A stretch of 64,000 bases of DNA from Colocasia esculenta (lineage: Eukaryota > Streptophyta > Magnoliopsida > Alismatales > Araceae), in the NCBI GenBank assembly GCA_014218235.1, contig CM024766.1, forward strand, positions 74,389,207-74,453,206. The letters run 5' to 3'. Every line of letters starts with the position of its first letter. Within the stretch, counting starts at the first letter, position 1. The translations under genes were made by a program, and so were the position numbers. Positions 58,684 through 64,000 of this stretch are shown piece by piece. The notes under the pieces were generated by a model, which was not told the origin of the DNA, ran no database searches, and worked only from the letters and a program-made list of their open reading frames with translations.

Positions 58684-60250
58684 ACTCTGGGGGAGGGTCC
58701 AGAGGTTTATTGAAAAGGAAAGAAAGGGATGCGGCGCAGCTGCAAGGGACCTCCGGTGGATCTGGAGGTAGAAGAGGGCCACCCGAGCTCAGGTTGCCCG
58801 AAGCAGTGCCATGGTACAGGGGAACAGAAGGCCCTTTAGTCGGTTAGTTCATGGTGATCAGTGTATGTGTGAGAGAGCCAGGATCGCCACTCTAACAAGA
58901 AGGTAAATGAGAAGGGAAAAGGTGGGGATCACCACCAAGGAAATGATGTGGGTCGCCGTCAAGAAATTTGGAAGTGAGGAGAAAGGAGACGGGGATCGCC
59001 GTCAGAGAGTGGGTGAATAGAGAGTAGAGACGGGGATCGCCGTAGGAGGGAAGGAAGAAAGGGATGGGGATCTTCGTCAGAGGGAGTAAAGGAGGGAAGA
59101 GTGGAGATAGGGATCGCCGTCAGAAAGAAGGAGAGGACGAGTGGAGACAGGGATTTCCGTCAAAGGGAGCAAAGGAGGGAAGACGGGGATCACCGCCTGA
59201 TGAAGGAGGAGGGGAGACAGGGATCGCCGTCAGAGGGAGCAAAGGAGGGAAGACGGGGATCACCGTCTGATGAAGGAGGGGAGATGGAGATCATCGTCCG
59301 ATTGCTGAAGAAGTGAGGGAAACGGTAGAGTTGTTTTTTTAAGTAAATGAAGAAAACATACCAACCTAAAAATAAAGACAAACTACTCTACATTTGAAGG
59401 CATCGGGAGAAGGGGAATGTCGTGCTATTGAACGAAAGGGTGAAGTGTGAAGAGGGAACGGTCAATGCTTCGAGGGCGTCAGAGGATAAGGGGAGGTGAA
59501 CAAGGGACGAAGGAGAACTTGGAAATAAGAATTGAAAATATGGAATGTTTGGGAGTCCAGGAATACCTCAACAGAGCTTATCTATAGAGTTGTTGTCTTC
59601 ATAGAGCACATCAGGCTCTCTAATATATTCACCGTCCCCAAGCAACTGTTGCTTGGAGGTGATAGTAGATGGGGGTTCCACAAGCTCTGCCATTGCTGGG
59701 GCCCAAGTAAGATCACCATCCCAGAACAGGTGACTAAATGTGATTGTGAGGTCTTCTAGATCAAACCATATGTACCATTCAGCCTCAGGGTCACCAGTCT
59801 TCCTCCTCTTATCGGGCTACAACGCCTCTAAGGCTTGATATGTCAGCATTGGTGTCATATGTCGGGAAAAATGACGTCCATGGACATCATAGTCTATAAA
59901 GTCTACCTCTACTACGATGGTGTCATACCCCAGCTGAACGGGTCCTTTGATGAAGTGACAGTATAAAGACCAGCTGAGTGGTTGTCGATCTGGCTTCAGT
60001 GTGGAAGAGAAGGTGGTCCATGGCTAGACTTATTCTTTGTAACCGAGACCTCGCCTGGTGACTTGCTTGGAGTTAGAGATGATCTGGGTCTTTCCTTGAA
60101 GTTGAGCTCCAAGTCCCTTTCCTGGCTAATAGTCGATCATAAGCATAATGTTCCAGCCTTTTGTATCTGACAATTTCGCCCTTTTGGAAGCCGCTACAGA
60201 TGGAGACACTATTTGGCTGCTGGAAGAGAAAGTATATGCCCATGGGTATT
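58684..60250 (-). pseudogene. Tat-element protease-to-RT linker
   Basis: From 60250 to about 59560 the minus strand reads fragments of a protein (GYDTIVVEVDFIDYDVHGRH, MLTYQALEAL, WYIWFDLEDLTITF), broken by stops and frame changes. From about 59560 to 58890 coding character is lost and pyrimidine-rich repeats take over. Coding resumes near 58885 (GPLLPPDPPEVPCSC, LDPPPECPL) and enters 33201 in frame. Partner function unknown. Confidence 0.6.
58892..59330. repeat. Irregular tandem repeat with GGGGATCGCCGTC core
   Basis: About ten units of irregular 35-60 bp spacing share GGGGATC(G/A)CCGTC(A/T)G and GGAGGGAAGA words on the plus strand (pyrimidine-rich on the minus strand, the sense strand of Tat). 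The short plus-strand frames over it come from the repeat. Confidence 0.8.
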
Positions 60251-60780
60251 TTACGTCAAGTACAGAGATAATGGGTTTGTTAGAGGGCCAAACTGTTGGC
60301 AAGATATGTTTAACTGCTTCAACCGTGTGTGTAGTGGTTGACTCTTCACCTTGACAATTCGCCCTTGGAAAGAGAACTTCAGACATTGATGAGCTGTAGA
60401 GGGGACTACCCCTAGCGCCTCAATCCATGGCCAGCCGAGAATAGCCTTGAAGGTGGGATCAATATCAAGTACATAGAACTCCACGTTCATGACTAGTGGC
60501 CCTAGTTCCTCCTGCAAGGAGACCACGCCATGGCAAGGTTGCCTGGAGTTATCATAAGCTACAATGGTAGTAAGAGTTCGTTGTAATCGGCACTCAGATA
60601 TATTGCACGAGAAGAGTGCTAAGGGGGCACGCATTGATCGATGCTCCAGTGTCCACTAAAGCGACATCAATGGCCACTTTATTTATTGTCAATGTTACAC
60701 ACAGAGGCATTCTCCTTGCCTCGGGAGGAGCTGGCTCATTGTCTGAAAATGTTATTGTTGGTCCCCTAGTAAAATAGATA
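60251..60780 (-). pseudogene. Tat-element aspartic protease
   Basis: The active site DTGAS is intact at 60639-60653 (VALVDTGASINACPL). A frameshift follows within about 40 bp; the frame at 60251-60634 carries on with VEFYVLDIDPTFKAILGWPW and VPSTAHQCLKF, the C-terminal flap and wing of a gypsy protease. It would cut the gag-pol polyprotein. Confidence 0.8.
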
Positions 60781-62980
60781 GGACCGATGGCAGTGTCTCC
60801 GAGGTCATGTCTTCACTGACCATAACCCTCTATAGAAAAGTGCGCAAGGCATCTTGATGGGTCTGATGATGGATGAGTTGGCTATTATTGGCGCTGGTGT
60901 GTGGGAACGTGAGATGTTGATGGGTGATGGACTAATGGGGGGTATTATGGGAGTGGTGCATAGTGATGAGGTGATTGGGGCAATGGTAGGTGTAGGGGAG
61001 GTGATGGTGATATGAGAAATAACCAATAATTGACCTACTTCATGCTCGTCATCGTAGGCCCAAGTGGCGGTTCGTGGCAGATGGTGGACAATGGGATTAA
61101 CTTGAGTGGGTGGTGGAGCAGGTTGAGGGTTCAGAGCAGGCTGATGCTGTGGTATAGGATTCCGCACTATGTCGAGATCTTGAGCTGGCTATTGTGGTTG
61201 CTGGAATTGTTGCTGCTGGAATTGTTGTTTTTGTGGCGGTGACTACTGTCGCCTTTGTTGTTGCTTCTGCTGTCGCTTCCCTTGTTGATCCCTCAAGGTC
61301 TGGATCACTCTCTTCATCTCTGCCCAATCAATTTGTTGTTGTTCGTGAAGATCATTTATCATGTCCCTGAACTGAAAGCAATTTGATACATTGTGCCTCG
61401 GATGGCAGTAATACACATAGTATTTGGTCTGGTCCATTGCCATGTTCCAGTTGGCCTTTTCCGAAGGAAGCCTAAGTGCATTAAAGGACATGAGGGCTGC
61501 AAAAATGTCAGACAAGCTTCTGGTAGAGGAGGGTACTGAGCTCTTTTGGGACCATTGGGTTTTCTAGGAGCATAGCCATTTTGTGGTGGAGGAACTTGGT
61601 TGTATTGGCGTTGCTCCTACGGAGGGTTCTGAGCTTGAGGGGGGGTGGCCAATTGTTCCATGGCTACTGAGGATATGGGTTATAGGCCGCCCTACCTACT
61701 TGACCTTGGGGGTTGTTCACAACACCTACCTATTCATTGGTTTGTACCCCCTCTGTGACTGGGCCCTGGGATTTCTCGGGGTAGTGGGACTTCGAATTCT
61801 CAAACATAGAATGGATAGGTGAGTCCTTGAGTTGTGTTTGAATGAAACAGGCTCGGCTATACAATTGGTGCATAGTGGTGATATCATTCGTGGCCAAGAT
61901 GGATCAGTAGATGGGTGTGGCATTAACTATCAAGAGCTTGACCTTTTCCTCCTCCAGAATGGGGTAATGAACCCGTGCAGCCAGAGCACACCACCGGTCA
62001 GCACAGATGGAAAATTCTTCATCGGCCTTCATCTTTTTTACCACCAGATCTACAAAAGAATATTCGGGGCTGACCCGGTCTTGGAAGTGTTGCAGGAATC
62101 TTTCTTGTACAATTTGAATTCCTCCGGTGGTAGAGAGTAGAACCACTCGAGGGCCGAACCATCTAATGATTTCCTCAACAAATACGCCATGAGGTGGCGG
62201 TCATCCTTGCATGGAGTAGATTCATATACAAAATCCTTGATATGTGCATATGGGTCGCCTACCCCAAAGTATCATCTGTAGATGGGCAGCTCTGAGTGGG
62301 GAGGAACCCGGAGGTGTTGGAAAGAAGGAAGAGGAATGTCGGCTACCTTTCGAGGGTCAGGTTGCCTCCGAAGATCGTGTAGTTCCCTTTTCATGGATGT
62401 CCATTCCGCAAGTAAATTAGAAGGGGACGAGATGTGGTGAGAAGGGACAAGGGAGCACGATTGCTCCAAAGAGTATGACCTTTCACGGGGAAGGGCATTG
62501 TGTTTGGCTTGATAGTACGAAGAATGTGGAGGGGACTTGGGCCGAACCTCCTACACCAGAAGGTAGATGGGCTTAGAGAAATGGATAGCCCATGGACGAA
62601 GAGCAGTAGGATCGACCAAGGTAGAGGGTACGCATGGTGTGGAAGCAATGGGAGCAAAGGAGGTTGCCTACTAGGCAAAGGCATGAGAGGGTGGAGAGAG
62701 GGAGTGCTTGCCTTTGGCAGCCGCCAAGAATTCCCGAACTTGTGCCGGGCTCAGATGTGGGAGGAGCTGACTGAATTGGGCATGTGGGTCATCCGCCCCA
62801 GAAGGAGAGCGTGGGTGAGACCGATCATCAATAGTTGTGGCCTTGTAGGGGTTGGATTTGCCCGGTGAGGGTGGCAGCAGGTGGCTGGGGCACATCCTTG
62901 AGAAGCCAAATGGGCAGAGAATCGCCGGTGAGGACGCAGAAGTGGTCCATACAGAAAAGAGGATTATGGTATAGTACAAT
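60781..62980 (-). pseudogene. Tat-element gag
   Basis: Pieces in order on the minus strand: Pro/Ser-rich N-terminal part (62671-62979), DIPLPSFQHLRVPPHSELPI at 62272-62469, the capsid-like segment (DPYAHIKDFVYESTPCKDD, YLLRKSLDGSALEWFYSL, 62130-62280), FLQHFQDRV and FSICADRW (61904-62146), a degenerate zinc-knuckle-like YYCHPRHNVSNCFQFRDMI (61380-61400 region), then a Pro/Thr-rich tail (60805-61167). At least five frameshifts or stops, including a TGA near 62275. Confidence 0.78.
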
Positions 62981-63159
62981 TGTTAATGGAGACTGACTCA
63001 ACAAACCTAAACACTAACGCATACACTACCCCTAAACAATTAGGGGAGACGACATGACCACAAACAAACTCTAGACTCTAACACACAAGAACAGACGGTG
63101 AGATGAGTGGGAGAATCTCAAGCAAACACCCATGTTGTCATGATTATCATTAACATTTT

Positions 63160-64000
63160 TGTTGCCCAGTTGACGAGCCCAGAGGGGGGGTGAATGGATC
63201 TTTAAAAATTAATCTAGAATATACCTGTAACTAAAAAACATTTACACAAACGTTCTTCAAAGTAGGTTAGTGACTGTTAGTTTAAATATCAAACACACAA
63301 AGAAGACAATCACACAACACAAGGATTATCCTGGTTCGGACCTCCTTTCCTTAGGAGTCTTACGTCCAGTCCCTGAGCAACACCTCAAGATTTCACTAAC
63401 TAGGGTACAGTCCCCCTAAGGACGCTACAACACCCAGCTCAGTTGGTCTTTCTTCACACCGGAAGGGAACAACACCTTGGATACCACACCAGGTCTTCCT
63501 TCACAACCGAAGGGAACAACACCCTAGATCAAGTTTTTGACAAGCAAGGATCTGAAGCAACTAGAACTGAGAGCACAGATCTAAACAAGGCACACTCTCA
63601 GAACTACACGGGCTCTCTCAAGATTTTCACAAACTAGTGGAGAGCAAAGAGCAAAAACTAAGAGGAATGAAGTTCTTGGCTCTGGACTTCTTCAGAAGAA
63701 TTTGAATGCTTGAATACGCGATATCTTCTTTTTGTTTCTGTTCTTCTGACTTGAATTTATATCTTTAATTTGAAATCTAAACGTTGAAGTGTCCGTTGTC
63801 TCTCTTTTGAGTAGTCGTTAGACCGAATGACATCTGGAGTCTTGGAAGCTTCCAGTCAACAGTCTTTTGATCACTTGAGCACGCAAAGAGATGAGATCTT
63901 CAGAAATATCCGTTGGCTTCTATTTTGTTTAACGTTGTACCATGAAGCTAGTGCAGAGGTCTGCACAAATGACAATCTCAAATAGCAGACAGCTAAGCTG
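63160..64000 (-). mobile_element. Copia-A-family LTR, 3' part, cut by window end
   Basis: Starts (plus-strand view) TGTTGCCCAGTTGACGAGCC and follows 19533 onward to the window end. Only about one 48-bp unit is present (63460-63510). A TATA-like TTGAATTTATATC lies at about 63750. The flanking bases ATTTT (63155-63159) would be one target-duplication copy. It is the 3' end of an LTR whose orientation equals copia A; solo or complete cannot be decided. Confidence 0.9.

Larger units (their letters stand above)
58679..63159 (-). mobile_element. Tat-lineage gypsy element, 5' segment (segment 1 of 3)
   Basis: Minus strand: leader (62981-63159, no gene seen), gag (60781-62980), protease (60251-60780), linker (58684-60250). 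Continues in frame to 33201 once Cassandra and its passengers are removed. Its own 5' LTR and primer site are not visible, since a copia-A LTR begins at 63160. Confidence 0.82.

Noticed and set aside
59064..59381. Small Gly/Arg/Lys-rich or Pro-rich proteins on either strand
   Set aside because: These frames follow the irregular GGGGATCGCCGTC repeats within the Tat linker and have no start context or conservation.

Overview
The window is a plant (angiosperm-type) heterochromatic block built entirely of LTR retrotransposons inserted into one another. I found no host gene, tRNA gene, rRNA locus or CRISPR array. The plant assignment rests on the element types (Ty1/copia with Sirevirus-like features, Ty3/gypsy Tat and Del/Tekay-like elements, a Cassandra 5S-bearing miniature element), on initiator-Met tRNA primer sites and on the depth of nesting. 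The species cannot be named from this.

Layout, outermost to innermost. (1) The oldest layer is a decayed Ty3/gypsy Tat-lineage element on the minus strand, in three pieces: 58679-63159 (leader, gag, protease, linker), 33021-33201 (linker) and 4495-8424 (linker end, RT, two RNases H, integrase). (2) A Del/Tekay-like gypsy element on the plus strand, 8425-33020, lies inside the Tat linker (target duplication TCTAT; the Tat reading frame continues across it). Its 5' LTR carries a solo copia-B LTR (9808-11920, duplication GGGTG). Its 3' LTR carries a complete 13.4-kb copia element, 'copia A' (19533-32898, minus, duplication CTTTT). (3) A Cassandra element on the minus strand, 33202-58678 (duplication GGGGC), also lies in the Tat linker. 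It is split by a complete copia element, 'copia B' (33798-58624, minus, duplication GTTGG). (4) Copia B carries three further insertions: a 3.28-kb solo gypsy-type LTR in its 3' LTR (34095-37373, ACAAA), a 4.35-kb solo LTR of the same superfamily in its protease/integrase region (46343-50695, CTAGC), and in its 5' LTR a chimeric element (53015-56731, GGTAC) made of a Cassandra LTR plus Cassandra interior joined at the primer-binding site to a 3.28-kb long LTR. (5) The window edges hold two more copia-A-family LTRs (1-1934 plus; 63160-64000 minus, cut off) and a truncated long LTR (1935-4494).

Copia A and copia B are different families with one architecture: LTR, tRNA-Met primer site, gag with zinc knuckle, pol (second zinc knuckle, protease, integrase, RT, RNase H), then a third, sense-strand gene of about 1,000 codons between pol and the 3' LTR, then duplicated polypurine tracts. 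The third genes of the two families are recognisably homologous: an N-terminal domain, acidic or Pro/Gln-rich linker, coiled coil, basic patch and C-terminal helical domain.

The most unusual item is the chimera at 53015-56731. It has two unrelated LTRs but one perfect 5-bp target duplication, and the switch falls at the tRNA primer site. That is what intermolecular plus-strand transfer between a Cassandra cDNA and a long-LTR gypsy cDNA in one particle would give, so it may point to the helper family of Cassandra. Nearly all coding regions are broken. Many in-frame stops are TAG where CAG is expected or TGA where CGA is expected, which fits deamination of methylated cytosine. All identities and boundaries were judged by eye; no alignment or database search was run.
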